64,000 nucleotides of DNA, taken from positions 62,001 through 126,000 of the forward strand of contig NZ_JAGIOP010000001.1 of NCBI RefSeq assembly GCF_017876775.1, in the 5' to 3' direction. This stretch comes from Mycolicibacterium lutetiense (GTDB taxonomy: Bacteria > Actinomycetota > Actinomycetes > Mycobacteriales > Mycobacteriaceae). Every line of letters begins with the position of its first letter. The stretch's first letter is position 1. The notes below the pieces were generated by a model. It ran no database searches, was not told the DNA's origin, and saw nothing but the letters and a program-made list of their open reading frames with translations. Positions 43,601 to 57,492 of this stretch are shown here, one piece after another. The translations under genes and the position numbers were made by a program.

Positions 43601-45441
43601 CGACGACGCAGTGGCGCGGACAGATCACCGACGACGATGATCACGCCGGAAGCTCTGGTTCGTCCGCCCTCCCGATCGACGAAAGCGTGCCCCGGCGCCG
43701 GGAGGCCCGGGCGTTGCTCCTGTCGCTGCTGAGCCCCTTCCGGTGGACGGTCGCGGTGCTCGCGCTGGTGGTCGTGGTGGAGAACGCTGCCCGGCTGTCG
43801 GTTCCGATCCTGGTGCAGCGCGGCATCGATCGCGGTATCCCGCCGATTCTCGAGGGCGGCCCGGCCCGTGAGCTGATGCTCATCGTCGCGATGCTGTGCG
43901 TCGTGGTGATCGTGCAGGCGATCAGCAGGCTGTTCTTCCTTCGGCGCTCCGGGCGGGTCGGGCAGCGCGTGCTGCTGGAGTTGCGCCGCAGGGTGTTCCG
44001 GCATTTCGGTCGGCTCGATGTGGCCTTCCACGATCGCTATACCTCGGGCCGGGTGGTCAGCCGCTCCACCAACGATGTCGAGGCCATCCAGGACATGCTG
44101 GAAACGGGTTTCGACAGCCTGATCACCGCGGTGCTGACGTTGTTCGGCACGGCGGTTCTGTTGGTGGCTCTGGATTGGCAGCTGGGCCTGATGTGCCTGG
44201 CGGCGTTCCCGATCCTGGTCGCCCTGGTGTGGTGGTTCCGCAACGAGTCGGGCAAGACGTACCGGCTGGTGCGCGAAAGCGCGGCGCTGGTGATCGTGCA
44301 GTTCGTCGAGACCATGACCGGTATCAAGGCGGTGCAGGCCTACCGTCGCGAACCGCGCAATCAGGAGATCTTCGACGACGTCGCCGATGAGTACCGGGCG
44401 ATCAACGAGAAGACTTTCAAGCTGCTGGCGATCTTCATGCCCGGGGTCAAACTGGTCGGCAACCTCACCACCGGTGTGGTGCTGCTCTACGGCGGTTACC
44501 GGGTGTTGAACGGTGAGATGACGATCGGCACGCTGACCGCTTTCCTGCTGTACCTGCGGATGTTCTTCGAGCCGATGCAGGAGATCTCGCAGTTCTTCAA
44601 CACCTTCCAGTCGGCGTCCTCGGCGCTGGAGAAGCTGGCCGGGGTGTTGGCGCAGCAGCCGGCCATCGCCGATCCGAAGACACCGGTTGCCTTATCGGAC
44701 CTCAAGGGAGACATTGCATTTCACGATGTGCAGTTCGAGTACACGCCGGGCCGTCCGGTGTTGCCGGGGCTTGAGCTTTCGGTGCCGGCCGGTCAGACCG
44801 TGGCGCTGGTGGGCACCACCGGTGCGGGCAAGACCACCATCGCCAAGCTGATCGCCCGGTTCTACGACCCCACTGCCGGATCGGTGACACTCGATGGTGT
44901 GGATCTGCGTGAGCTGGCGCAGTCCGAGTTGCGCCGCCACGTCGTGATGGTCACCCAGGAGAACTTCATGTTCTCCGGGACGGTCGCCGACAACATCCGG
45001 TTCGGGCGGCCCGGGGCCAGCGACGCCCAGGTCCGGGACGCCGCCGCCGCGGTCGGTGCGGACCGCTTCATCGAGACACTGCCCGACGGGTATGACACCG
45101 ATGTGGCCAAGCGCGGTGGCCGACTTTCGGCGGGGCAGCGTCAGCTGGTGGCGTTCGCTCGGGCGTTCCTGGCCGATCCGGCGGTCCTGATCCTGGATGA
45201 GGCGACGTCCTCTTTGGACATCCCCAGTGAACGAATGGTGCAGCGCGCGTTGGAATCCGTGTTGGCCGATCGCACCGCGCTGGTGATCGCGCATCGGCTC
45301 TCCACGGTGCAGATCGCCGACCGGGTGCTGGTGCTCGAGCACGGCCGCATCATCGAAGACGGCGCACCGGCGGATCTGATCGGCCGGGCCGACGGGGCCT
45401 ACGCGGCGTTGCACCGGGCCTGGGTGGATTCCCTGGCCTGA
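43597..45441 (+). CDS. ABC exporter subunit with canonical ATP site
   Basis: A 614-residue exporter half with six membrane helices. Walker A is GTTGAGKTT, Walker B LILDEATSSLD keeps the catalytic Glu, and the H-loop is VIAHRLST. The signature deviates (LSAGQRQL), and in a heterodimer it would face the degenerate site of the upstream subunit. The pair therefore has one hydrolytic and one non-hydrolytic site, as in TM287/288-type exporters. The ATGA overlap ensures equal expression. The substrate is unknown. Confidence 0.93.
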   Translation: MTTTQWRGQITDDDDHAGSSGSSALPIDESVPRRREARALLLSLLSPFRWTVAVLALVVVVENAARLSVPILVQRGIDRGIPPILEGGPARELMLIVAMLCVVVIVQAISRLFFLRRSGRVGQRVLLELRRRVFRHFGRLDVAFHDRYTSGRVVSRSTNDVEAIQDMLETGFDSLITAVLTLFGTAVLLVALDWQLGLMCLAAFPILVALVWWFRNESGKTYRLVRESAALVIVQFVETMTGIKAVQAYRREPRNQEIFDDVADEYRAINEKTFKLLAIFMPGVKLVGNLTTGVVLLYGGYRVLNGEMTIGTLTAFLLYLRMFFEPMQEISQFFNTFQSASSALEKLAGVLAQQPAIADPKTPVALSDLKGDIAFHDVQFEYTPGRPVLPGLELSVPAGQTVALVGTTGAGKTTIAKLIARFYDPTAGSVTLDGVDLRELAQSELRRHVVMVTQENFMFSGTVADNIRFGRPGASDAQVRDAAAAVGADRFIETLPDGYDTDVAKRGGRLSAGQRQLVAFARAFLADPAVLILDEATSSLDIPSERMVQRALESVLADRTALVIAHRLSTVQIADRVLVLEHGRIIEDGAPADLIGRADGAYAALHRAWVDSLA

Positions 45442-45450
45442 CATCTCTCG

Positions 45451-45510
45451 GCGAGCAGACACAAAAATGCCCAAAATTGCTCGAAAATAGGCACTTTCGT
45501 GTCTGCTCGC
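45451..45510. terminator. Intergenic hairpin with GCGAGCAGACAC arms
   Basis: Arms 45451-45471 and 45490-45510 are inverted repeats over 21 bases with two mismatches, around an 18-base loop. It lies between the convergent ABC gene and the small gene at 45516, fitting a bidirectional terminator. It shares its outer arm with the hairpin at 45801 and partly with the one at 33550. Confidence 0.75.
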
Positions 45511-45515
45511 GGCCG

Positions 45516-45779
45516 CTACCGTTTCGCGGTGATGTCCCATTGCCGCGGCGCGGACAGGTCGATGTCTGCGCGGTAGTCGTCCTCACCGATGGGCGTGGCC
45601 TCGACGGCGGGTGCGGTCAGGCCGATCTGCGGCATGCGTGGTTCGAACCGCACCAGGTAGGGCCCCGCGGTGGCTTCGGCGACGATGGGGGGCCGTGGTT
45701 GCGGCCACAACAGCCACAACATGCCGGCGCCCACGGCGAGGACGATCACGACGATGCCCAGCCAGCGTAGGCGTTTCAT
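45516..45779 (-). CDS. Small membrane-anchored hypothetical protein
   Basis: An 87-residue protein with an N-terminal hydrophobic helix (MKRLRWLGIVVIVLAVGAG, on to WLLW) and an extracytoplasmic stretch of about 55 residues that looks beta-rich (GPYLVRFEPRMPQIGLTAPAV, ending DLSAPRQWDITAKR). It could be a small periplasmic domain of the FixH/YtkA type, but that is only a resemblance. It is flanked by two related hairpins and forms its own transcription unit or the end of one. Confidence 0.6.
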   Translation of the reverse strand: MKRLRWLGIVVIVLAVGAGMLWLLWPQPRPPIVAEATAGPYLVRFEPRMPQIGLTAPAVEATPIGEDDYRADIDLSAPRQWDITAKR

Positions 45780-45800
45780 GGTGGCTTTGACGCTAATCGC

Positions 45801-45858
45801 CGAGCAGACGCGGAGGTACCCAATTCCGAGGGTTTTCGGGTACTTTCACGTCTGCTCG
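45801..45858. terminator. Second intergenic hairpin of the AGCAGAC family
   Basis: Arms 45801-45821 and 45838-45858 pair over 21 bases with three mismatches. It lies just downstream of the epoxide hydrolase stop, which it should terminate. The CGAGCAGACG arm is shared with the hairpin 350 bases away, while the inner arms and loop differ. Confidence 0.72.
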
Positions 45859-45868
45859 CGCGGGTAAC

Positions 45869-46975
45869 TCAGCGCACCGTGTCGAAGAACGCCTTCACAT
45901 CCTCGACGAAAAGTTCCGGTTGCTCGAAGGCCGCGAAGTGTCCGCCGCGGGGCATCGTGGTGAAGTGGGTGACGTTGTAACCCGTCTCGCACCAGCTGCG
46001 CGGGGCGCGCAGGATTTCCAGCGGGAACGACGCGATGCCGGTGGGCAGGCTGACGTATTCGCCGGCGGCGAAGGTGTTGGCGCTCTCCCAGTACAGCCGG
46101 GCCGCCGACGCCGCCGATGCGGTGAGCCAGTAGAGCATGACGTTGTCGAGTAGCTCGTCGCGGTGCACCACGTTTTCGGGGTTTCCGTCGCAGTCCATCC
46201 AGGACCAGAATTTCTCCACGATCCAGGCCAGTTGGCCGGCAGGGGAGTCGACCAGGCCGTAGCCGAGCGTCTGCGGCCGAGTGGACTGCTGCTTCATGTA
46301 GCCGGAGTCCGATTTGCGGTAGTAGTCGATGCGGGCCAGGGCCTTCTGCAGTTCCTCGGTCATCTCGCCGATGCCCTCGGCGGGAGGCTGCGCGATCGGC
46401 ATGTTGACGTGAATGCCCACGCACGAGCCGACGTTGCGGCCTATCTGCGTTGTCACCGCGGCACCCCAGTCACCGCCCTGGGCGCCGTAGCGGTCGTAGC
46501 CCAACCGCGTCATCAACGTGTCCCAGGCCTGCGCGATCTTCCCGATGCCCCAGCCTGTCGCGCTCGGCTTCCCGGAGAACCCGTAGCCGGGCAGCGACGG
46601 GCACACCACGTCGAACCCGGCCTCGGTCAGCGGCTCGATCACCTTGTGGAACTCGACGATGGATCCGGGCCAGCCGTGGGTGATCAGCAGCGGGAACGCA
46701 TCCTCACGCCCGGAGCGCTGGTGGATGAAATGGATGTCCAGTCCGTCGATCTCGGTGATGAAGTGGTCGAAGCGGTTCAACGCGGCCTCACGGGTGCGCC
46801 AGTCGTACTCGTTGGCCCAGTAGGCGGCCAGGTCCTTCGTGTATTCCAACGGGATGCCCTGGGTCCAGTCCTCGACGCACTCGGCCTCGGGCCAGCGAGT
46901 CCGGTTCAGTCGCTGCTTGAGGTCGTCCAGGTCGGCGTCGGGGATTGCGATGCGGAATGGGCGGATCGAGGTCAT
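45869..46975 (-). CDS. Epoxide hydrolase (EHN-type alpha/beta hydrolase)
   Basis: A 368-residue epoxide hydrolase. The N-terminal EHN region (FRIAIPDADLDDLKQRLNRT, about 5-110) precedes the alpha/beta core with oxyanion motif THGWPGS, nucleophile Asp in AQGGDWGAAV and catalytic His in MPRGGHFAAFEQP. Lid tyrosines are in the usual region (YYRKSDSGY). It opens epoxides by an ester intermediate. The ATG at 46975 is spaced correctly from GGGAGG (46985-46990); an ATG at 46984 is too close to it. Confidence 0.92.
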   Translation of the reverse strand: MTSIRPFRIAIPDADLDDLKQRLNRTRWPEAECVEDWTQGIPLEYTKDLAAYWANEYDWRTREAALNRFDHFITEIDGLDIHFIHQRSGREDAFPLLITHGWPGSIVEFHKVIEPLTEAGFDVVCPSLPGYGFSGKPSATGWGIGKIAQAWDTLMTRLGYDRYGAQGGDWGAAVTTQIGRNVGSCVGIHVNMPIAQPPAEGIGEMTEELQKALARIDYYRKSDSGYMKQQSTRPQTLGYGLVDSPAGQLAWIVEKFWSWMDCDGNPENVVHRDELLDNVMLYWLTASAASAARLYWESANTFAAGEYVSLPTGIASFPLEILRAPRSWCETGYNVTHFTTMPRGGHFAAFEQPELFVEDVKAFFDTVR

Positions 46976-47088
46976 GTGGGCCATCCTCCCAGTGCGAGGT
47001 GGTTTGCGGTGCCGAGCATTACGCTGAAGATTACTGCCACCTGGTGACCGCAATCTTCAGCGCAAGTGTCCCGGGCGATCCGCGCTTG

Positions 47089-47928
47089 TCAGGGGATCTG
47101 GCGCAGCCGCCGGGCCTTGGACACCGCTTCGTGGCGGTTGCGGGCCCCGAGTTTGGCTGCCGCGCTGCGCAGGTAACTCTTCACCGTTTCGGGCTTGAGG
47201 GAAAGCCGCTGGGCCGCTTCGGCATTGGTGCACCCCAGGGCGACCTGTGCCAGCACGTCGACCTCGCGGACCGTCAGCGGGGCGCTGGCCGGCGGGTCGC
47301 CGCGCAACGCCACCGCCAACCGGTCGGCGAGCTCGCGCAACGGCCCGGCCAGGTCCGGGGTACCCGCGGCCAGCCGGCGCAGGTCGGCGTGTACCTCACG
47401 GATCTGCTCGGCGTCGGCCGGCACGTCGGTGAAGTTGGTCAGCGCAGCCTCGCGCATCCGCATGCGGCGGTCCACTTCGTCGCGCACGCGTAGCTCGTCG
47501 CTCAACCGCTGCGCCGAGGCCACCATCGCGGCGGCGGTGCGGCCCCCGATCGGCGCGCTGGTGCGGTGGGCCCCGTAGAGCACGGCCCGGGCCGTGCCGT
47601 CGACGACCACCGGCACCGCCAGGATCGAACGGATGCCCTCGGACAGCACGGGCTCGTCGTAGTCGTGGGTGATGGTCGAGGCCCGCCGGTAGTCGGGCAC
47701 CGAGATCGGGCGACGCGACACCAGGCTCGCCCCGCCCAGTCCGGCGCGGGGTAGCACCGCGAGCCCGCGCATCGCGCCGGTGCGGGTGCCGAAGAACTCG
47801 CTCAACAGCAAGGTGTCGTCTTGCACCTGCCCGCCGAAGGTCAGCGGAAGACCGGTGTCGGTGGCCATCCGGCGCAGCTCGGCGCGCATCGCATCGGCGT
47901 CGCGCGGCCGCAGCAACCAGGGGCGCAT
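47089..47928 (-). CDS. LuxR-family regulator with GAF-like domain
   Basis: A 279-residue regulator. The N-terminal two-thirds resembles a GAF sensory domain (SLVSRRPISVPDYRRASTI, then GIRSILAVPVVVDGTARAVLYG). The C-terminal LuxR helix-turn-helix reads LTVREVDVLAQVALGCTNAEAAQRLSLKPETVKSYLR (given here in full family order, about 215-251). The ATG at 47928 is preferred over a longer frame to 47964, which enters the promoter region. It is divergent from the acyl-CoA ligase pair, which it probably controls. Confidence 0.88.
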   Translation of the reverse strand: MRPWLLRPRDADAMRAELRRMATDTGLPLTFGGQVQDDTLLLSEFFGTRTGAMRGLAVLPRAGLGGASLVSRRPISVPDYRRASTITHDYDEPVLSEGIRSILAVPVVVDGTARAVLYGAHRTSAPIGGRTAAAMVASAQRLSDELRVRDEVDRRMRMREAALTNFTDVPADAEQIREVHADLRRLAAGTPDLAGPLRELADRLAVALRGDPPASAPLTVREVDVLAQVALGCTNAEAAQRLSLKPETVKSYLRSAAAKLGARNRHEAVSKARRLRQIP

Positions 47929-47936
47929 CGTAGGTA

Positions 47937-47969
47937 CACACTTTCGGGGGTAGCGGACAGGCAAGTGTG
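47937..47969. promoter_or_regulatory. Inverted repeat in the luxR-ligase divergent promoter
   Basis: CACACTT (47937-47943) and AAGTGTG (47963-47969) form a perfect 7-bp inverted repeat with 19 bases between, in the 59-base gap between the two divergent starts. It is a plausible operator for the LuxR-type regulator. Confidence 0.45.
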
Positions 47970-47987
47970 ACGTAGAGCATAACTGTC

Positions 47988-49685
47988 ATGAATGTCGTCG
48001 CGAGCAACACGGACCGCTACCGCGGTGCCCGTGACCAGCTGGTTGCCACCATCGCGGACTACGGCCGGGCCGTCGAGGAGTTCGCGTGGCCGCAGATCAG
48101 CGGCACTTTCAACTGGGCGATCGACTGGTTCGACGCCATCGCCGGGGGTAATGACCGCACGGCGCTGTGGATCGTCGAGGAGGACGGTTCCGAACAGCAG
48201 GTCACCTTTGCCGAGATGGCGCAGCGGTCCGACCGCGTCGCGGCCTGGCTGCAGGGCCTCGGGGTGGGCAAGGGGGACCGGGTCTTGTTGATGCTCGGCA
48301 ATCAGGTCGAATTGTGGGAGGCCATGCTGGCCATCGCCAAGCTGGGCGCGGTCATCATGCCGACCACCGGGGCGCTGGGGCCGGCGGATCTGGCCGACCG
48401 CATCACGCGCGGCGGCGCGCGGTTCGTCATCGCCAACACGGCCGACGCAGTCAAATTCGCCGAGGTGCCGGGCGACTATGTGCGGGTCGCGGTGGGCCAG
48501 GCTCCCGTCGGCTGGCACCGCTACGCCGACGCGTACGCGGCGACGCCGCGTCGCTTCGAGGCGTGCACCACCGTCGATGACCCGATGCTCATCTACTTCA
48601 CCTCGGGCACCACGAGCAAGCCGAAGCTGGTCGAGCATTCCCAGGTCTCCTACCCGGTCGGGCACCTGACCACGATGGCCTGGATCGGCGTCAGGCCCGG
48701 CGACGTGCATCTGGCGATCAGCTCACCGGGTTGGGCCAAGCACGCCTGGAGTTGCTTCTTCGCACCGTGGATCGCCGAGGCGACGATCTTCGTCTACAAC
48801 TACGCGCGCTTCGATGCGGCGGCGCTGCTGAACCAGTTGCGGCGGGCCGGGGTCAACACTTTCTGCGCCCCGCCGACGGTGTGGCGCATGCTCATCCAGG
48901 CGGACCTGGGCGAGCGGCCCGAGGGGCTGCGGGAAATCCTCGGCGCCGGTGAGCCGTTGAACCCCGACGTGATCGCCCAGGTCGAGAAGGCCTGGGGGCT
49001 GACGATCCGCGACGGCTTCGGGCAGACCGAGACCTCTCTGCTGGTCGGTAACACCCCGGGACAGCCGGTGAAGCCCGGCTCGATGGGCCGGCCGATGCCC
49101 GGTGTGCCGGTGGTGCTGGTGGATCCGATCACGTCGACCCCCGCCGAGGAGGGGGAGATCTGCCTGGACCTCGCGGCGCAACCGCACAACCTGATGACCG
49201 GCTATCTCGGTGACCCGCAACGCAATGCGGCCGTGATGGCCGGCGGTTACTACCACACCGGTGACGTCGCGGCCCGCGATGACGACGGCTACATCACCTA
49301 CATCGGCCGCACCGACGACGTGTTCAAGTCGAGCGACTACAAGGTGTCGCCGTTCGAGTTGGAGAGCGTGCTGATCGAACACCCGGCCGTGGTCGAGGCC
49401 GCGGTGGTGCCGCAACCCGATGACACCCGGCTGGCGGTACCCAAGGCGTACGTCGCACTGGCCGACGGCTGGGAAGCCAACGCGCAGACCGCGAAAGACG
49501 TCATGGCCTATGCCCGTGACCATCTCGCGCCCTATCTCAAGGTGCGCCGGGTCGAGTTCTTCGAACTGCCCAAGACGATCTCGGGCAAGATCCGTCGCGT
49601 CGAGCTCCGCAATCGTGAGGATGCGGCGCATGAAGCAGGCGAACCGATTTCCACTGAATACCGATACGAGGACTTGCTGGGATGA
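47988..49685 (+). CDS. Acyl-CoA synthetase (medium-chain ACSM-like)
   Basis: A 565-residue AMP-forming ligase. Motifs are [17 protein letters not shown] (P-loop-like; the usual Gly before Pro-Lys is Ser), [43 protein letters not shown] (hinge) and the catalytic Lys in [13 protein letters not shown]. The overall pattern fits medium-chain acyl-CoA synthetases. It activates a carboxylate to the acyl-AMP and CoA ester. The stop overlaps the second ligase in an ATGA tetranucleotide. Confidence 0.92.
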   Translation: MNVVASNTDRYRGARDQLVATIADYGRAVEEFAWPQISGTFNWAIDWFDAIAGGNDRTALWIVEEDGSEQQVTFAEMAQRSDRVAAWLQGLGVGKGDRVLLMLGNQVELWEAMLAIAKLGAVIMPTTGALGPADLADRITRGGARFVIANTADAVKFAEVPGDYVRVAVGQAPVGWHRYADAYAATPRRFEACTTVDDPMLIYFTSGTTSKPKLVEHSQVSYPVGHLTTMAWIGVRPGDVHLAISSPGWAKHAWSCFFAPWIAEATIFVYNYARFDAAALLNQLRRAGVNTFCAPPTVWRMLIQADLGERPEGLREILGAGEPLNPDVIAQVEKAWGLTIRDGFGQTETSLLVGNTPGQPVKPGSMGRPMPGVPVVLVDPITSTPAEEGEICLDLAAQPHNLMTGYLGDPQRNAAVMAGGYYHTGDVAARDDDGYITYIGRTDDVFKSSDYKVSPFELESVLIEHPAVVEAAVVPQPDDTRLAVPKAYVALADGWEANAQTAKDVMAYARDHLAPYLKVRRVEFFELPKTISGKIRRVELRNREDAAHEAGEPISTEYRYEDLLG

Positions 49686-51310
49686 AATCGTATGACGCCG
49701 GCCCTACGGATGTACCCGTGCTCGACGAGACCATCGGGGCGAACTTCGAGCGCATGGTGGCGGCCGGCCCGGACGCCGACGCGCTGGTCGAGGTGGAAAC
49801 CGGGCGGCGCTGGACCTACGCCGGGCTCAACGATGAAGTCGACGCGGTGGCAAGGGGACTCATCGCCTCAGGCGTCGAGAAGGGCGACCGTGTCGGCATC
49901 TGGGCGCCCAACTGCGGTGAGTGGGTGATCCTGCAACTGGCGACGGCCAAGATCGGCGCGGTCCTGGTCAATATCAACCCGGCCTACCGCACCCACGAAT
50001 TGGGCTACGTACTCAAGCAATCCGGGATACGAACCCTGGTGTCGGCTACCGCGTTCAAGTCCTCCGACTACGTGACGATGGTGGCCGAAGTGCAGGCGGA
50101 GTGTCCCGCGCTGAAAGACATCATCTACCTCGGCACCCTGGACTGGGATCGGTTGCGCACCGAGCAGGCCGACGAGGGGCAGTTCCGCGCCCGGTTCGAC
50201 GAGTTGTCCCACACCGATCCGATCAACATCCAATACACCTCGGGAACAACCGGATTCCCCAAGGGAGCGACGCTCAGTCATCGCAACATTCTCAACAACG
50301 GGTTCTTCGTGGGCGGGCTGATCAATTTCGGCCGTGGTGACCGGGTGTGTATCCCGGTGCCGTTCTATCACTGCTTCGGCATGGTGATGGGCAATCTCGG
50401 GGCGTTGACCCATGGTGCGACGATCGTGATCCCGGCACCGGGATTCGATCCGGGGATCACGTTGGCCGCCGTCGAGTCTGAGGGCTGCACCGCGCTGTAC
50501 GGGGTGCCGACGATGTTCATCGCCATGCTGGGTCATCCCGACTTCGCCCAGTTCGACCTGTCCTCGCTGCGCACCGGGATCATGGCAGGTTCGGTGTGCC
50601 CGGTCGAGGTGATGAGGCGTGTGGTGGCGGACATGCACATGGCCGAGGTGGCCATCTGTTACGGCATGACCGAGACGTCACCGGTGTCGTGCCAGACGCT
50701 GGTCGACGACGATCTGGACCGTCGCACCGCCACCATCGGGCGGGCACACCCGCATATCGAGGTCAAGATCGTGGACCCGGAAACCGGTGAGACCGTCGAG
50801 CGCGGTCAGTCGGGGGAGTTCTGCACCCGCGGGTACTCGGTGATGCTCGGCTATTGGAACGACGAGACCAAGACTCGCGAGGCCATCGACCCCGACGGCT
50901 GGATGCACACCGGCGATCTGGCGGTGATGCGTGAGGACGGCTACTGCACGGTGGTCGGCCGGATCAAAGACATGGTGATCCGGGGTGGGGAGAACGTCTA
51001 TCCGCGAGAGATCGAGGAGTTCCTCTACACCCACCCCGACATTGACGATGCGCAGGTAATCGGGGTTCCCGATGCCAAGTACGGGGAAGAGCTATGCGCC
51101 TGGATCCGGATGAAGCCGGGCCGCACCCCGTTGGATGCGCAGGCGGTACGCGCTTTCGCCACGGGCAAACTGGCGCACTACAAGATCCCGCGCTATGTGC
51201 ACGTGGTGGACGAATTCCCGATGACGGTCACCGGCAAGATCCGCAAGGTCGACATGCGCGACGAAACCGTCAAGCTGCTCGGGCTCGACCCCGGCCCTGC
51301 TGGCGGGTAG
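49682..51310 (+). CDS. Fatty-acid-CoA ligase (FadD35-like)
   Basis: A 542-residue AMP-forming ligase with [64 protein letters not shown] (hinge and A8 region) and catalytic Lys in [11 protein letters not shown]. All adenylation motifs are present. It resembles mycobacterial FadD35 and related short- or medium-chain ligases. Two coupled ligases with a divergent LuxR-GAF regulator suggest a catabolic or exogenous acid activation unit; the substrates are unknown. Confidence 0.92.
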   Translation: MKSYDAGPTDVPVLDETIGANFERMVAAGPDADALVEVETGRRWTYAGLNDEVDAVARGLIASGVEKGDRVGIWAPNCGEWVILQLATAKIGAVLVNINPAYRTHELGYVLKQSGIRTLVSATAFKSSDYVTMVAEVQAECPALKDIIYLGTLDWDRLRTEQADEGQFRARFDELSHTDPINIQYTSGTTGFPKGATLSHRNILNNGFFVGGLINFGRGDRVCIPVPFYHCFGMVMGNLGALTHGATIVIPAPGFDPGITLAAVESEGCTALYGVPTMFIAMLGHPDFAQFDLSSLRTGIMAGSVCPVEVMRRVVADMHMAEVAICYGMTETSPVSCQTLVDDDLDRRTATIGRAHPHIEVKIVDPETGETVERGQSGEFCTRGYSVMLGYWNDETKTREAIDPDGWMHTGDLAVMREDGYCTVVGRIKDMVIRGGENVYPREIEEFLYTHPDIDDAQVIGVPDAKYGEELCAWIRMKPGRTPLDAQAVRAFATGKLAHYKIPRYVHVVDEFPMTVTGKIRKVDMRDETVKLLGLDPGPAGG

Positions 51311-51458
51311 GCGCCGACGAACGCCGATCCCCGTCGATCGTCGCCAACGTAGAACGAAGCAACCTCGGTAATTTGGCGCGGAGCTGCGACGTTGACGCCG
51401 GCCTCCGGCGAGGACAGGAGCGGGTCCATCGCCGGAGATGCCGCGGTGACCGGCCGAT

Positions 51459-51488
51459 TTGATTAGTGGGTCCTCTCTGCCGTAACTT
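51459..51488 (+). promoter_or_regulatory. Candidate rRNA operon promoter
   Basis: TTGATT (51459-51464) and TAACTT (51483-51488) with an 18-base spacer give a good SigA-type promoter about 320 bases upstream of the 16S gene, where the PCL1 promoter of mycobacterial rrn operons lies. Further promoters may lie in 51311-51458, which holds no gene. Confidence 0.55.
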
Positions 51489-51633
51489 ATTGCAAGTCAG
51501 AGCGACACGGACAAGCGCCGGGGAGCGAAGACGAAATCCGAGTGAGACGCCCATTACGGTGGGTTTTCTCAGTGTCCGTACTAAAGTTCAGCGGCTTTTC
51601 GCCGCGGGGTTTGTGTGCGGCAAGCTCGGGCGT

Positions 51634-51686
51634 GTTGTTTGAGAACTCAATAGTGTGTTTGGTGGTTTTTGTTTGTTGTTTTTGGC
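51634..51686 (+). promoter_or_regulatory. rrn leader antitermination region
   Basis: TTGTTTGAGAACTCAATAG followed by GTGTGTTTGGTGG and a T-rich stretch reproduces the conserved leader of mycobacterial rrn operons (box A/B-like antitermination and RNase III processing sequences) upstream of 16S. The rest of the 51489-51806 leader is T-rich and non-coding. Confidence 0.75.
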
Positions 51687-51806
51687 CACGCTCTTTTTCC
51701 CGTTTAGGGTGTGGCTTTGTTGTTTTTTTGATGCCAGTTTGTTGGTGTCTTTTGTTTGTGATCGGATTTTTCTGATTGAATTCTGCCTGGTTTTTGGACT
51801 GGGAAG

Positions 51807-56044
<4,238 letters not shown>

Positions 56045-56094
56045 GAGCAATGATCAGAACCTGTGGATGAGCCTCGGCGAGGCGGCGTAGGAAA

Positions 56095-56178
56095 GGGCGC
56101 ACCTTCCCGAGGATGATCTGAATGTCGAAGGTCTGATCAAGAGCCGGCGTTGGCGCGCTGGTTCGGGAAGGTACGCCC
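56095..56178 (+). promoter_or_regulatory. Hairpin sequestering the transposase ribosome-binding site
   Basis: Arms 56095-56110 (GGGCGCACCTTCCCGA) and 56163-56178 (TCGGGAAGGTACGCCC) pair at 15 of 16 positions. The right arm ends directly before the ATG at 56179 and contains GGAAGG, the only Shine-Dalgarno-like sequence. A transcript entering from outside would hold both arms and hide the site; a transcript starting inside the loop would not. Confidence 0.7.
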
Positions 56179-57492
56179 ATGCTCACGGTAGTTCACGATG
56201 CGGATTCATCCAACGAGGATGCTGGCTCGTCGCGGTCGTTGCTCGATGAGATTGTCCGCGACGGTGCCCGCCAGATGCTGGCCGCAGCGTTGCGGGCTGA
56301 GGTCGCCGCCTACATCGAGGCTCATGCCGGTGAGCTTGATGAGAACGGGCACCGGCTGGTGGTGCGCAATGGCTATCACCGCGAGCGCGAGGTGCTCACC
56401 GCGGCGGGCGCGGTGAGTGTGACCGCGCCGCGGGTCAATGACAAACGTGTTGACCCGGACACTGGTGAGCGGCAACGGTTTTCCTCGGCGATCCTGCCGG
56501 CGTGGGTGCGCAAGTCGCCGCAGATGACCGAGGTGTTGCCGTTGCTGTATCTGCATGGCTTGTCGACCAGTGATTTCGGTCCGGCGTTGGAGCAGTTCCT
56601 GGGCTCGGGTGCCGGCTTGTCGGCCACGACGATCACCCGACTCACCACGCAGTGGCAGGACGAGGCCAAGGCCTTCGAGGCCCGTGATCTGTCGGGCACC
56701 GACTACGTCTACCTGTGGGTCGACGGCATCCATCTCAAGGTGCGCCTGGAGCAGGAGAAGCTCTGTTTGCTGGTGATGATCGGTGTGCGCGCTGACGGCC
56801 GCAAGGAGCTGGTCGCGCTCACCGACGGGTACCGGGAGTCGGCCGAGTCGTGGGCTGATCTGTTGCGGTCGTGCCGACGTCGCGGGATGACCGCACCGGT
56901 GCTGGCCGTCGGCGATGGGGCCCTGGGGTTCTGGAAGGCCGTGCGTGAGGTGTTCCCGGCCACCGGCGAGCAGCGGTGCTGGTTTCACAAGCAGGCCAAT
57001 GTTCTTGCCTGCCTGCCAAAGTCGGCTCATCCGGGGGCGATCGCGGCGATGCGGGAGATCTACAACGCCGAGGATATCGACCACGCGCAGGTGGCGATCA
57101 AGGCGTTCGAGGTGGACTACGGCGCCAAGTACCCCAAGGCGGTCGCCAAGATCGTCGATGACGCCGATGTGCTGCTGGAGTTCTATAAGTACCCGGCCGA
57201 GCACTGGGTCCATCTGCGCACTACCAACCCGATCGAATCAACGTTTGCCACGGTACGTTTGAGGACCAAGGTGACCAAGGGGCCGGGTTCACGCGTCGCC
57301 GGAATGGCCATGGCTTACAAGCTGATCGACGCCGCGCAAGCCCGCTGGCGAGCCGTCAACGCACCGCACCTGGTCGCTCTGGTCCGGGCCGGCGCGATCT
57401 TCCACAAAGGCAAACTGCTCGAGCGACCCACCGACATCACCCCGTCGGCGGACTCGGCACCGACCGAATCAACTGGAACGGAGGTCGCCTGA
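56179..57492 (+). CDS. IS256-family (Mutator) transposase
   Basis: A 437-residue DDE transposase. Catalytic residues are Asp182 in YLWVDGIHLKVR, Asp246 in AVGDGALGFWKA and Glu353 in TNPIESTFATVR; the C-x2-H pair typical of the Mutator superfamily is in RCWFHKQ (Cys267, His270). The N-terminal helix-turn-helix region and full length indicate an intact, possibly active enzyme. It lies in the sense direction within the 23S gene, so rrn transcription passes through it. Confidence 0.96.
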   Translation: MLTVVHDADSSNEDAGSSRSLLDEIVRDGARQMLAAALRAEVAAYIEAHAGELDENGHRLVVRNGYHREREVLTAAGAVSVTAPRVNDKRVDPDTGERQRFSSAILPAWVRKSPQMTEVLPLLYLHGLSTSDFGPALEQFLGSGAGLSATTITRLTTQWQDEAKAFEARDLSGTDYVYLWVDGIHLKVRLEQEKLCLLVMIGVRADGRKELVALTDGYRESAESWADLLRSCRRRGMTAPVLAVGDGALGFWKAVREVFPATGEQRCWFHKQANVLACLPKSAHPGAIAAMREIYNAEDIDHAQVAIKAFEVDYGAKYPKAVAKIVDDADVLLEFYKYPAEHWVHLRTTNPIESTFATVRLRTKVTKGPGSRVAGMAMAYKLIDAAQARWRAVNAPHLVALVRAGAIFHKGKLLERPTDITPSADSAPTESTGTEVA

